A stretch of DNA of 34,202 nt from contig JAMPIB010000041.1 of NCBI GenBank assembly GCA_023663085.1, positions 1 to 34,202 of the forward strand, in the 5' to 3' direction. The position numbers and the translations under genes are program-made. The notes under the pieces are model-generated. The model saw only the letters and a program-made list of their open reading frames with translations. It was not told the origin of the DNA and ran no database searches. This DNA comes from Ruminococcus sp. GTDB taxonomy: Bacteria > Bacillota > Clostridia > Lachnospirales > Lachnospiraceae. Shown in pieces: positions 26,357 through 34,202 of this stretch (position 1 is the first letter of the stretch; every line of letters begins with the position of its first letter).

Positions 26357-29110
26357 TTACATTTTATTCTGCTCCCGTACCTGTGCATTCAGCGTATCGA
26401 CCGCCGCCTGAAATAAAGGCCTTGTTTCCGGGGCGTGCCCCATAAGCTCCGATATTGTCATATCAAGAGCAAACTTGATCATCTGACTGTCCAGCATCCC
26501 CGGCGCCGTCTGTTCAAACAAGTCCCGCGCCGCCTGTTCTGCGAGCAGTTCTCCAAGCGTGGAATCAAAATTGTATTTATCAAATTCCAGACAGGTATCC
26601 GTCTCATATTCATAATGATATGTTCCGGAACCGACCGTAAACTCCTCCTCTTTTTCCGGCAGGCAGATGATCGCCGTCGTATTGGCAGGAATCTGAATAT
26701 CTACTGTAATTTTGCCATCCCGGCAGCTCCATGCGCTTTTGATCGTCCCGTATACAGACTCATAAGATGCTGACACTTCCGTCATTCCTTTCGTCAGCAT
26801 CGGCTGAATACGGATTTTCTTATACCCCGGCTCCATGGCGCGGATGCCGGCCACCCGCTCATACAGCCAGCTCCCGATCGAACCGTAGGCGTAGTGGTTG
26901 AGAGAATTCATGCCGGACTCGTCAAAGCTGCCGTCCGGCAGAACCGAATTCCAGCGTTCCCAGATGGTCGTCGCTCCTTTCTTTACCGCGTAGAACCAGC
27001 CTGGGAAATCCTCCTTCATAAAAATCTCACCAGCCAGCTTATGCTGTCCGTTTTCCGTAAGACAGTGGCACAAATACGGCGTTCCTACAAAGCCGGTCGT
27101 CAGATGTCCGTGATGTATGGCAATATTATTCTTTAGCGTCTCCAGAATCCGCTCCCGGTACTCCGGCCTGGCAATATCAAAATACAACATCACCACACAG
27201 GCAGTCTGTGTCTCGCTCACCAGCCTTCCCGTCTGCGTGACAAATTCCAGATGAATTGCATCTATAATTGCTTCGAGAAGTTCACCGTATTCTTTTTCCT
27301 CCGCCGCATATCCCAGCACCGCTGCAGCATCCCGTACAAGTTTTGTCGAATAAGCGTAATAAGCGTTGGCGACAAGATATTTGTCTGTTCCGCCGTTCCG
27401 GTCGGTGCTGCCCGATTCTATATCGAGCGCCAGCCAGTCCCCATACTGGAAACCCGTCTGCCACAATCCGTTTGCCGATACATGCGAGCGGATGTAATCT
27501 ACCCAGCTTTTCATTAAGGGAAACTGCTCAGAAAGCAGCTTCTTATCCCCATAAATCCGATAAATCGTCCACGGAATGATCGTCGCCGCATCGCTCCATG
27601 CCGCCGCTCCCGTCTGTTCGCCCAGAATATTGGGTACCGTATGCGGTACGCCCCATTCCTTAGCCGTCTCCGCCGCCATATCCCTGAGCCATTTCCCAAA
27701 AAAGAGCGCCGTATGGAAATTGTAGGAAGCCGTACCACAGAAAACCTGCGCATCGCCCGTCCAGCCAAGACGCTCGTCACGCTGCGGACAGTCAGTCGGA
27801 ATGTCCAGGAAATTGCTGCGCTGCCCCCATTCGATATTGCTCTGCAGTTGGTTTACCAGCGCATTATCACACGTAAAACTTCCGGTCTGCCGCATGTCCG
27901 TATGCAGCGCGCACGCTGTAAAGCATTCCTCCTCTGCATCCGCCGCGCCTTCCACGCAGATGTAACGGAAACCGTGAAACGTAAAATGCGGCCTTACGGT
28001 CATCCCAACCTGTTCCTCTCCGTAGATATAAGTATCCGTACAGCGCGCCGTCCGCAGATTTTCGGTATAGAAATTACCGTCCTTGTCCAATGTCTCCGCA
28101 TGCCGGATCACAAGTTTTTCTCCGGTCAGTTTTGGCAGCGTAACCTCCACAAATCCCGCCATATTCTGCCCGAAGTCAAATACGAGTTCACCCTTTGGCG
28201 TGACAATTTTTTCGGGTACGGTAAAACGCCTGACCATGCGTACCGGTTCGGATTCCTGGGCAATAATCTGCCCAACAGCATCTTTTTTATCAAACGGCTC
28301 TGCTGTTCCCGCAGATTTTGTCCCTATTGTAAAATCCTGCGTTTCTCCATGATAGATCTCTGAAAAACGGATTGCTCCCGTCTCCACATTCCAGCTCGTA
28401 TCCGTGCCGATAAACACCTTCTCACCATCCTCATATTCGATGGATAGCATTGCCAGAAGCGCCGTCCGCTCGCCGTAGCGGTTTGGTGCGGCGTTAAATC
28501 CAAGCTCGCCCTTGTACCAGCCGTTCCCCACAGTAATCTTAATCTCATTTTCCTCTTTTAACAGTTCTGTTATATTATAGGCCTGGTATTGCAGACGGTT
28601 ATGGTAGGATGTCCAGCCCGGCGCAAGGAATGCGTCGCCCGCTTTCTGTCCATTAATGCGTACTTCATACACACCGCAGGCAGTCGCATAAAGCCTGGCC
28701 TTCGCCACATCTTTTACCACAGTAAACTTCTTCGTATAAACCGGGCAGGCTGTCTCCTCGTCCGGCAGATTGTGTGTAATCCAGTCCGCCCGCCAATTCT
28801 CCTCGCCCAGCAAACCTGTTTCAAAACTGCCCTGCTCCTGTCCCTGTTCACCATAATTGTCCCAGACACTGACCTGCACCTGATATTCTGTCATCGGCTC
28901 TAATTTTCCGCCGGCATACGGCACCAGAACGGACTGGCTGCTCTCCACACAGCCGCTCTCCCATACCAGCCTGCCATGCGTAATAACCTGTATCTGGTAA
29001 TACTTCTGCACGACATCCTGCCGGTCACTGACCAGTTTCCAGGAAAAGCGCGGCTTACTGTCAATCCCCAGCGGGTCTGTCCTATACTCAATTTGGAAAT
29101 CCTGAATCAT
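26357..29110 (-). CDS. GH78 alpha-L-rhamnosidase
   Basis: 917-residue inverting glycosidase that removes terminal alpha-L-rhamnose from flavonoid glycosides, saponins or pectic fragments. The N-terminal Ig-like domain begins IEYRTDPLGIDSKPRFSWKL, typical of GH78. Beta-sandwich carbohydrate-binding domains follow. The (alpha/alpha)6 barrel has the family signature DIPTDCPQRDERLGWTGDAQ (about 436-455), with the acidic residues of the active site. A C-terminal sandwich and a 70-residue helical extension close the protein. No signal peptide, so probably cytoplasmic, acting after import. GGAGG and AAGG both lie upstream of the ATG, 14 and 4 nt away. It is divergent from AraC regulator 2, and the binding-protein gene lies 131 bp downstream. 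Confidence 0.93.
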   Translation of the reverse strand: MIQDFQIEYRTDPLGIDSKPRFSWKLVSDRQDVVQKYYQIQVITHGRLVWESGCVESSQSVLVPYAGGKLEPMTEYQVQVSVWDNYGEQGQEQGSFETGLLGEENWRADWITHNLPDEETACPVYTKKFTVVKDVAKARLYATACGVYEVRINGQKAGDAFLAPGWTSYHNRLQYQAYNITELLKEENEIKITVGNGWYKGELGFNAAPNRYGERTALLAMLSIEYEDGEKVFIGTDTSWNVETGAIRFSEIYHGETQDFTIGTKSAGTAEPFDKKDAVGQIIAQESEPVRMVRRFTVPEKIVTPKGELVFDFGQNMAGFVEVTLPKLTGEKLVIRHAETLDKDGNFYTENLRTARCTDTYIYGEEQVGMTVRPHFTFHGFRYICVEGAADAEEECFTACALHTDMRQTGSFTCDNALVNQLQSNIEWGQRSNFLDIPTDCPQRDERLGWTGDAQVFCGTASYNFHTALFFGKWLRDMAAETAKEWGVPHTVPNILGEQTGAAAWSDAATIIPWTIYRIYGDKKLLSEQFPLMKSWVDYIRSHVSANGLWQTGFQYGDWLALDIESGSTDRNGGTDKYLVANAYYAYSTKLVRDAAAVLGYAAEEKEYGELLEAIIDAIHLEFVTQTGRLVSETQTACVVMLYFDIARPEYRERILETLKNNIAIHHGHLTTGFVGTPYLCHCLTENGQHKLAGEIFMKEDFPGWFYAVKKGATTIWERWNSVLPDGSFDESGMNSLNHYAYGSIGSWLYERVAGIRAMEPGYKKIRIQPMLTKGMTEVSASYESVYGTIKSAWSCRDGKITVDIQIPANTTAIICLPEKEEEFTVGSGTYHYEYETDTCLEFDKYNFDSTLGELLAEQAARDLFEQTAPGMLDSQMIKFALDMTISELMGHAPETRPLFQAAVDTLNAQVREQNKM

Positions 29111-29207
29111 ATCGCCTTATATCCTCCTCATAAACTATTCAGACAAACAATATCACATGTAGCCATTCTGGTATTGCATTTTTGAGTTTCTTTTTGTAAT
29201 TTTGTCC

Positions 29208-29236
29208 TTGTGCTATCGGAAATTTTTTTATATAAT
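29208..29236 (+). promoter_or_regulatory. Promoter of AraC regulator 2, overlapped by the shared 13-bp motif
   Basis: TTGTGC (29208-29213) and a perfect TATAAT (29231-29236) are separated by 17 bp. The motif TTGTGCTATCGGA (29208-29220) covers the -35, so binding there should affect the regulator's own transcription. AAGAGGAA stands about 5 nt before the ATG at 29270. Confidence 0.6.
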
Positions 29237-29269
29237 TTAGACAATGAATGATATCAAAGAGGAATTGTC

Positions 29270-30472
29270 ATGATAACTGATTACAAAGACTTCTGCCGCC
29301 GATTTTATGCGACCACATTAATCCCGCTTACGTATTACCACGCTCCGACAAATGAAATCTGCTCTTTTCCAACTTATTGGGAAAAGTATAGTATTTTCCG
29401 GAAAATGCTGCCTGCTTTTACGCAATTTTCCACCAACCCGGATTATTATATTTCCCCGTCATTCAGCTACTTTGGATACGTCAAATCCTTAAACGGAGAA
29501 CATTATCTATACGTCGGCCCCCTGTTCGGCACACCATATTCCGATTTTATGCTCCGCAGCTTTATGAAAGAAAATGCCATCAGTCCGGAACATAAAGATG
29601 AAATTGAAGCGCTTCTATTGAATGCACCGACCTTATCTTTCAACCGCCTTCTGGAAACGCTTGCCTACCTGCATCTGTGTGTCAATGACCAGTCTCTTGA
29701 TATCAATGCGCACTTTCATATAAACGATACAAGCAGCATCCATGCACGCTCAGGCATTCACTCCGATCAGATGTTTAAGGCGAAGGAAAATCAAAACTAT
29801 CACAACACTTACCATTTTGAACGCCTGTTAATGCATCAGGTTCAGTGCGGAAACACGGAAAAGCTCAAAGAACTTTTGCAGGATTCCTCTACGTTATCGG
29901 CAGGCTCCATGGCTAACAACGCTCTGCGTCAGGAAAAGAATATCTTTATCTCAACGATTGCCCTTATCATGCGCAGCGCAGTCGCCGGCGGCATGGACGC
30001 AGAGCAGGCATACCATCTCGCTGACGTTTATATTCGGGAATGTGAGAACAGTTCTGATATTTCCTATATATCCAATCTTGGATATTCAATGTGCATAGAT
30101 TTCTCTGAACGCGTGGCACAAAGTAAAATCCCGCAAGGGATGTCACCGGAGATATTCGAATGTATCCAATTCATAACGCAGCATATCAACGAAGTCATCC
30201 GCGTGAAAGATGTCGCAGACCATATTGGAAAAAGCCGCTCTTATCTCTCCGGACGATTCAAAAAAGAACTCGGCTTCGATATCAGCGACTTTATTATGCA
30301 GTGCAGGCTGGAGGAAGCAAAGAGCCTGCTGCGCTACTCCGATAAAACTCTGAGTGAGATCAGCAATTACTTATGCTTTTCCAGCCAATCCTATTTTCAA
30401 AATGTGTTTAAGAAGAAATACTGCCTGACACCAAAACAGTACCGCGACAAAGTTTCTGCTGTATATTCATGA
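29270..30472 (+). CDS. AraC-family transcriptional regulator 2
   Basis: 400-residue paralogue of the regulator at 19711. The C-terminal AraC domain (about 290-395) contains VKDVADHIGKSRSYLSGRFK and the highly similar second motif LCFSSQSYFQNVFKKKYC. The middle has NYHNTYHFERLLMHQVQCGN, LRQEKNIFIST and AGGMDAEQAYHLADVYIREC, matching the same region of regulator 1. The N-terminal sensing domain (DFCRRFYATTLIPLTYYHAP; HYLYVGPLFGTP) has no signal or membrane segment. It is divergent from the GH78 gene, across a promoter region containing a motif repeated before the binding-protein gene, so it probably controls that cluster. Its stop overlaps the opposing GH1 stop in TCATGA. Confidence 0.93.
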   Translation: MITDYKDFCRRFYATTLIPLTYYHAPTNEICSFPTYWEKYSIFRKMLPAFTQFSTNPDYYISPSFSYFGYVKSLNGEHYLYVGPLFGTPYSDFMLRSFMKENAISPEHKDEIEALLLNAPTLSFNRLLETLAYLHLCVNDQSLDINAHFHINDTSSIHARSGIHSDQMFKAKENQNYHNTYHFERLLMHQVQCGNTEKLKELLQDSSTLSAGSMANNALRQEKNIFISTIALIMRSAVAGGMDAEQAYHLADVYIRECENSSDISYISNLGYSMCIDFSERVAQSKIPQGMSPEIFECIQFITQHINEVIRVKDVADHIGKSRSYLSGRFKKELGFDISDFIMQCRLEEAKSLLRYSDKTLSEISNYLCFSSQSYFQNVFKKKYCLTPKQYRDKVSAVYS

Positions 30473-31765
30473 AATCTCCCTGTTTTGGGCAATATCGCCG
30501 AGATAATAAAAACTCTGTTTCGGATGCCGCTCCATTGTCTGGCGGTCCACAGCAGTCAGTCCGAAAGTCTGGCTGAAGCCTGCCTGCCATTCATAATTAT
30601 CCAGAAAAGACCAATGGAGATAGGCCTGCACATCAATACCTTCTTCGATACATTCCTGCACACCGGACAAAGCGCGCTTTATAAATTCCACACGTTCCGT
30701 ATCCTCTGCTGTGGCAATCCCGTTTTCTGTAACAAAAATCGGTTTTTTCCAATCTTTGGCCACCCGGCGGATTACATGCCCTAACGCTTCGGGATAAAAT
30801 TCGTATCCTGCCATTGTCAGCCTCGCGCCTTCCTCCGGCGGCAGTTCTCCATCCGCTCCGAGCAGTTTTCTGGTATAATTCTGTACGCCAAAGAAATCAT
30901 CCTCTTTAATATAAGGAAGATAATGCCGGAAATCATCATCCCATTCCTTTTCATCCTGCATTTCGGCCCCTTCCTGGGGTTGATAATCGAATAATGAAAA
31001 GGTAATTCCTACCTTTGTCTGCGGACTGGCTTTGCGGATCGCTTCTCTGGCCTTTACATGGGCTTCCATGACCAACTGGTCTCCACGTGCACTCCTTGGA
31101 GAAATAAAAGTCTGTACATTCTGCGGGTCGGTATGAAATGCCTCCCCGACACTTCTCATATAAGCCTCCATAAACTGTTCAGAACTCGTATTCAGTCCGA
31201 CCTGAACAGTCCTTTCTTCTTCCTCTTTTTCAGCTTCCTGCACTTCGGCCGGCATATAATGTTTCATCAGTTTGGCAATCTGCAGACCCATATTGGCCTC
31301 GTTAATGGTACAGACATATGGCATATATTCTCCCAGCGCCTCCGCCACCCTTCCGCAATATGCCGCAAACAGAGCCGGTGTCTCTTCACTTTCCCAGCCG
31401 CCGTACTGCATCAACCAGGCTGGTGAGGAGAAATGATGCATGGTTACAACTGGAAGTATCCCGTTTTCCTGACAGCACAACAGCATTTCTTTATAATGCT
31501 CAATTTCTTTCTCATCATACTTTCCTCTTTCCGGTTCAATTCTGGCCCATTCTATGGAAAAGCGATACGCCTGATAACCGGCCCTTGCAAGACTGCTGAT
31601 ATCTTCCCTATAACGATTATAGTGGTCTACGGCCAGGCCGGAAGGTTCTTTCCACATGCTGTTTTCCATGTTCTCCAAAACCCAGCAGTCACTGTTGCGA
31701 TTGTTTCCTTCTACCTGATGCGCCGCTGTCGATACTCCAATCCATAAATTTTCCTTTACTTTCAT
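30467..31765 (-). CDS. GH1 beta-glycosidase, first copy
   Basis: 432-residue family 1 retaining glycosidase, cytoplasmic (no signal peptide). TIM-barrel landmarks: N-terminal WIGVSTAAHQVEG, FSIEWARIEPE, acid/base Glu156 in CTINEANMG (NEA instead of the usual NEP), and nucleophile Glu347 in FVTENGIA. The C-terminal HWSFLDNYEWQAGF and FGLTAVDRQTMERHPK are aglycone- and sugar-site motifs. There is no Lys-x-Tyr pattern near the end that would mark a clear 6-phospho-glycosidase, so unphosphorylated beta-glucosides or related glycosides are likelier. AAGGAGAG stands about 7 nt before the ATG. It follows the second GH1 gene by 54 bp. Confidence 0.92.
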   Translation of the reverse strand: MKVKENLWIGVSTAAHQVEGNNRNSDCWVLENMENSMWKEPSGLAVDHYNRYREDISSLARAGYQAYRFSIEWARIEPERGKYDEKEIEHYKEMLLCCQENGILPVVTMHHFSSPAWLMQYGGWESEETPALFAAYCGRVAEALGEYMPYVCTINEANMGLQIAKLMKHYMPAEVQEAEKEEEERTVQVGLNTSSEQFMEAYMRSVGEAFHTDPQNVQTFISPRSARGDQLVMEAHVKAREAIRKASPQTKVGITFSLFDYQPQEGAEMQDEKEWDDDFRHYLPYIKEDDFFGVQNYTRKLLGADGELPPEEGARLTMAGYEFYPEALGHVIRRVAKDWKKPIFVTENGIATAEDTERVEFIKRALSGVQECIEEGIDVQAYLHWSFLDNYEWQAGFSQTFGLTAVDRQTMERHPKQSFYYLGDIAQNREIS

Positions 31766-31819
31766 GCGTCTCTCTCCTTCTCAGAATATGTTTAAGAACA
31801 ATTTCAGATTTTCCATAGC

Positions 31820-33130
31820 CTACAGATTTTCCCCATTCGTCCGGATAACCTCTGCATAAAACCGTGCAGAATCCTTAGGCGTCCGTTTCAGGGTCTGATA
31901 GTCTACGTAAATCAGACCGAAACGTTTATCATATCCATCTGCCCATTCAAAATTGTCCATAAACGACCAATATTGATAACCTATGACAGGTATCCCTTCA
32001 TCAACTGCCCGTCTGACTTCCTTGAGATAACGCCGCATATAGTCGATACGCTGCGGGTCATGAACCTGCCCGTCGCTCATGATAAAATCAACATTGGCCA
32101 TTCCGTTTTCCGTGATCAGAATGGGCAGATGATAACGCTCATAATGGAAACGCGGAATCCAGTACAATGCCTCCGGCGTGATCGGCCATCCCATCGCCGT
32201 CCGCGGAAGGCCGGGACGTATCAGCGGATTCTTACTTCCATCATACGGATCATTATAATTATTTGAGTTGTACAGATTAAATCCGCAGAAATCCAACGGC
32301 TGATATATGATCTTCATGTCCTCCGCTGTAAGAATATTCTGCGCGCCCTGCGGAATCGTCCCTAAAAGCAGCGGATCCAGCCACCAGGCAGTCCCAAATG
32401 GCATAACTTCTTCATAGGTCAACTGTTTTGCCTTTTCTATCGCCTCCGGAGTATCTTCTTCGGGCGTAAAATAAGAGCCTGTGGGAGCAAAACCAATAAG
32501 CGGCTTTTTTCTGGCACTGGTACGAATGACAGAAACAGCTTTTCCATGGGCATAAAACGTATTTTTTGTCAGTTCCGGTACTTTATCTATGGCACGCAAA
32601 AAAGGTGCGTGCATACCGCCCAGATATCCGCCGCCAATGAATGCCTGCGGTTCGTTGATCGTCATCCAGTACTGCACACGGTCTGAAAGCGCATCCACGA
32701 CAATCTTCACATAGTCGGCAAAAACATCTGAAATGCCGTCCCAGAGCCAGCCGCCCTTTTCATATGCCCACATGGGCAGATTCCAGTGGAAAAGCGTGAC
32801 CATTGGCTCGATTCCGGCAGCCAGAAGTTCATCCACGAGATTTGAGTAAAATGCCAGTCCCTTTTCATTGACCACTCCTTCTTGCGGTATTACCCGCGGC
32901 CAACTGACAGAAAAGCGATATGTTTTCAGACCAAGTTCCTTCATAAGGGCAACATCCTCTTTATAGCGATGATAATGATCCGTAGAAACATTTCCATTGT
33001 CTCCATGTACGACATGCCCTTCGGATAACGCATCCCAGATTCCGGGGCCTTTGCCGTCATCCGCATATGCCCCTTCAACCTGATAAGCCGCAGTCGCTGC
33101 GCCCCATAAAAAATCTTTTGAAAATCCCAT
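31820..33130 (-). CDS. GH1 beta-glucosidase, second copy
   Basis: 436-residue retaining beta-glucosidase. Landmarks: FLWGAATAAYQVEGAYADDG, FSVSWPRVIPQEG, acid/base Glu160 in MTINEPQAF, nucleophile Glu341 in LITENGMAN, and C-terminal YWSFMDNFEWADGYDKRFG. This is the classical BglA/BglB type acting on cellobiose or aryl beta-glucosides in the cytoplasm; no signal peptide. GGAGGAAGGAG precedes the ATG. It lies 43 bp downstream of the GH3 gene and upstream of the first GH1 gene, on the same strand, so the three form an operon. Two segments of it reappear, fused, at 20892-20965. Confidence 0.95.
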   Translation of the reverse strand: MGFSKDFLWGAATAAYQVEGAYADDGKGPGIWDALSEGHVVHGDNGNVSTDHYHRYKEDVALMKELGLKTYRFSVSWPRVIPQEGVVNEKGLAFYSNLVDELLAAGIEPMVTLFHWNLPMWAYEKGGWLWDGISDVFADYVKIVVDALSDRVQYWMTINEPQAFIGGGYLGGMHAPFLRAIDKVPELTKNTFYAHGKAVSVIRTSARKKPLIGFAPTGSYFTPEEDTPEAIEKAKQLTYEEVMPFGTAWWLDPLLLGTIPQGAQNILTAEDMKIIYQPLDFCGFNLYNSNNYNDPYDGSKNPLIRPGLPRTAMGWPITPEALYWIPRFHYERYHLPILITENGMANVDFIMSDGQVHDPQRIDYMRRYLKEVRRAVDEGIPVIGYQYWSFMDNFEWADGYDKRFGLIYVDYQTLKRTPKDSARFYAEVIRTNGENL

Positions 33131-33173
33131 GTTTATTCTCCTTCCTCCTGTTTAAAAATAATAATTAATGAAA

Positions 33174-34202
33174 CTATATAATTTCTACTTTTGCCGAATG
33201 TGCACGCCGTTTCACCGCACAGGTTTCCCCGGTAATATAAAAGCGGTCTTTTAAACGGATATCTTCACTGGAGGCTCCCACGAAGACTTCCATTTCTCCG
33301 GGTTCTACCACCAGTTCCATAGAAGTATCATGGAAGGCCAGTTGACTTAAATTGATTTCCACTGATACCGTCTTACTTTCTCCTGCCTTTAAGGCCACTT
33401 TTGCAAAGGCACTTAGTTGCAGACACGGTCTGGCAACGCTGCTTAAAAGATCCCGTATATAAATCTGGGCAGTTTCTTCCCCGTCCCGTTCTCCTGTATT
33501 TTTTACGCAAAAACTCATGTGGACGCTTGCATCAGCCGGAACTTCTTTCTCTATCTTAAAGTCACTGTATGCAAACTGTGTATAACTTAATCCATAACCA
33601 AACGGATACAGCGGCACGTTCGACTCATCATGAATATACTCCGCCCATGTCTCCGGTGCGGTAAACAATTGCAGTCTGTTATAATACATCGGCACTTGCG
33701 CCGCCTCTTTGACGATTGTTACAGGCAGTTTTCCACTCGGATTGACTTTGCCGGTCAGCACATTGACGATTGCCTCCGCACCGCGTTCCGCCGGCAGCCA
33801 TGCGTGGAGCAAGGCCTTGCTTTTCTGACTGACGGTTTCCACCGACAGGGGACGGCCGTCGATCAATACCGTCACTACCGGCTTGCCTGCAGCAAATAAC
33901 GCCTCCATTAATCTCAACTGATTTTCTTCAAGATCCGTATGGATATTATCGCGGTTCTCTCCACAGGTAGCCTTCTCATCCACCATACTTTCCAGACCGC
34001 CCATCACAGCTATTACGATATCCGCCTGCTCTGCACATTCGACTGCTTTTTCAATGCCTCCTGCAATTTCTTCTCTGATCCCGCAGCCCGGCGCATATAA
34101 AATATTTTCCGCTCCGAACGTTTCTTCCATGACCTGTTTCACAGAGCGGCAGTCGGGATAATATTTTTCCAGAAAATCCTCTGCGGAACTGTATTCCATA
34201 TC
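33174..34202 (-). CDS. GH3 beta-glycosidase, C-terminal part (cut by window edge)
   Basis: 342 visible residues of a family 3 retaining beta-glycosidase. The frame continues off the right edge, upstream of an internal ATG at 34199. Visible are the C-terminal alpha/beta sandwich domain (up to about residue 170; DIVIAVMGGLESMVDEKATC, GRPLSVETV, LPAERGAEAIVNVLTGKVNPSG) and the fibronectin III-like domain (about 210-325; FGYGLSYTQFAYSDF, VKNTGERDGEETAQIYI, GEMEVFVGASSEDI). The catalytic Asp of the N-terminal barrel is outside the window. The Glu in the GENRD/LEENQ stretch is in the region where GH3 acid/base residues occur. It heads the operon with the two GH1 genes as far as can be seen. Confidence 0.92.
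   Translation of the reverse strand, partial: DMEYSSAEDFLEKYYPDCRSVKQVMEETFGAENILYAPGCGIREEIAGGIEKAVECAEQADIVIAVMGGLESMVDEKATCGENRDNIHTDLEENQLRLMEALFAAGKPVVTVLIDGRPLSVETVSQKSKALLHAWLPAERGAEAIVNVLTGKVNPSGKLPVTIVKEAAQVPMYYNRLQLFTAPETWAEYIHDESNVPLYPFGYGLSYTQFAYSDFKIEKEVPADASVHMSFCVKNTGERDGEETAQIYIRDLLSSVARPCLQLSAFAKVALKAGESKTVSVEINLSQLAFHDTSMELVVEPGEMEVFVGASSEDIRLKDRFYITGETCAVKRRAHSAKVEII

Overview
The window looks like a chromosomal stretch from a Lachnospiraceae-type Bacillota (Clostridia). Pointers are strong GGAGG-type ribosome binding sites, mid-range GC, a lipoprotein FKBP/trigger-factor homologue next to asnS, a murI-DUF1934 pair, a Bce-like two-component/ABC module, and sugar loci built from GPH or CUT1 transporters with AraC regulators. 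I see no rRNA, tRNA, insertion sequence, phage gene or CRISPR array. No gene-free gap exceeds 300 bp; the longest, 8859-9124, holds two divergent promoter regions.

Left part (1-5102). After the last 22 codons of a plus-strand gene comes a minus-strand stress module: OmpR-type response regulator, short histidine kinase with almost no extracellular loop, then a separately transcribed ABC ATPase and a 780-residue FtsX-type permease. A perfect ATTACA-N4-TGTAAT palindrome lies upstream of the ATPase, matching the recognition pattern known for BceR-like regulators.

Housekeeping part (5124-14312). A minus-strand cluster encodes a lipoprotein FKBP-type foldase, AsnS and a secreted coiled-coil NlpC/P60 hydrolase. 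After a small plus-strand membrane protein come DUF1934, glutamate racemase MurI, a 96-residue membrane protein, a GntR/FCD regulator and IspE. The ispE-gntR unit and a divergent serine hydrolase have overlapping promoters. A 203-residue soluble protein (14411-15022) of unrecognised function has a candidate sigma-D (motility) promoter.

Glycoside-utilisation part (15176-34202). Two modules can be recognised. Module 1: GPH-family sugar symporter and GH2 beta-galactosidase, divergent from AraC-type regulator 1. Module 2: GH78 alpha-L-rhamnosidase, solute-binding lipoprotein, two CUT1 permeases and a GH43 enzyme, divergent from AraC-type regulator 2. Further right are two GH1 enzymes and the C-terminal part of a GH3 enzyme. 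None of the complete glycosidases has a signal peptide, so the likely scheme is uptake of small glycosides or oligosaccharides followed by cytoplasmic cleavage by beta-galactosidase, rhamnosidase, beta-glucosidase and GH43 activities. No CUT1 ATPase is present, so a shared MsmX-like ATPase elsewhere is expected.

The most unusual observations are: (i) a short GH1 pseudogene scar (20892-20965) joining N- and C-terminal pieces of a gene very like the intact GH1 gene at 31820-33130, and supplying the stop codon of AraC regulator 1; (ii) a four-copy array with an exact 15-bp period in the divergent control region of module 1; (iii) an apparent AUA start codon for AraC regulator 1; (iv) a 13-bp motif shared by the AraC-2 promoter and the region upstream of the solute-binding protein gene. 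No wholly new system such as a defence island is visible.
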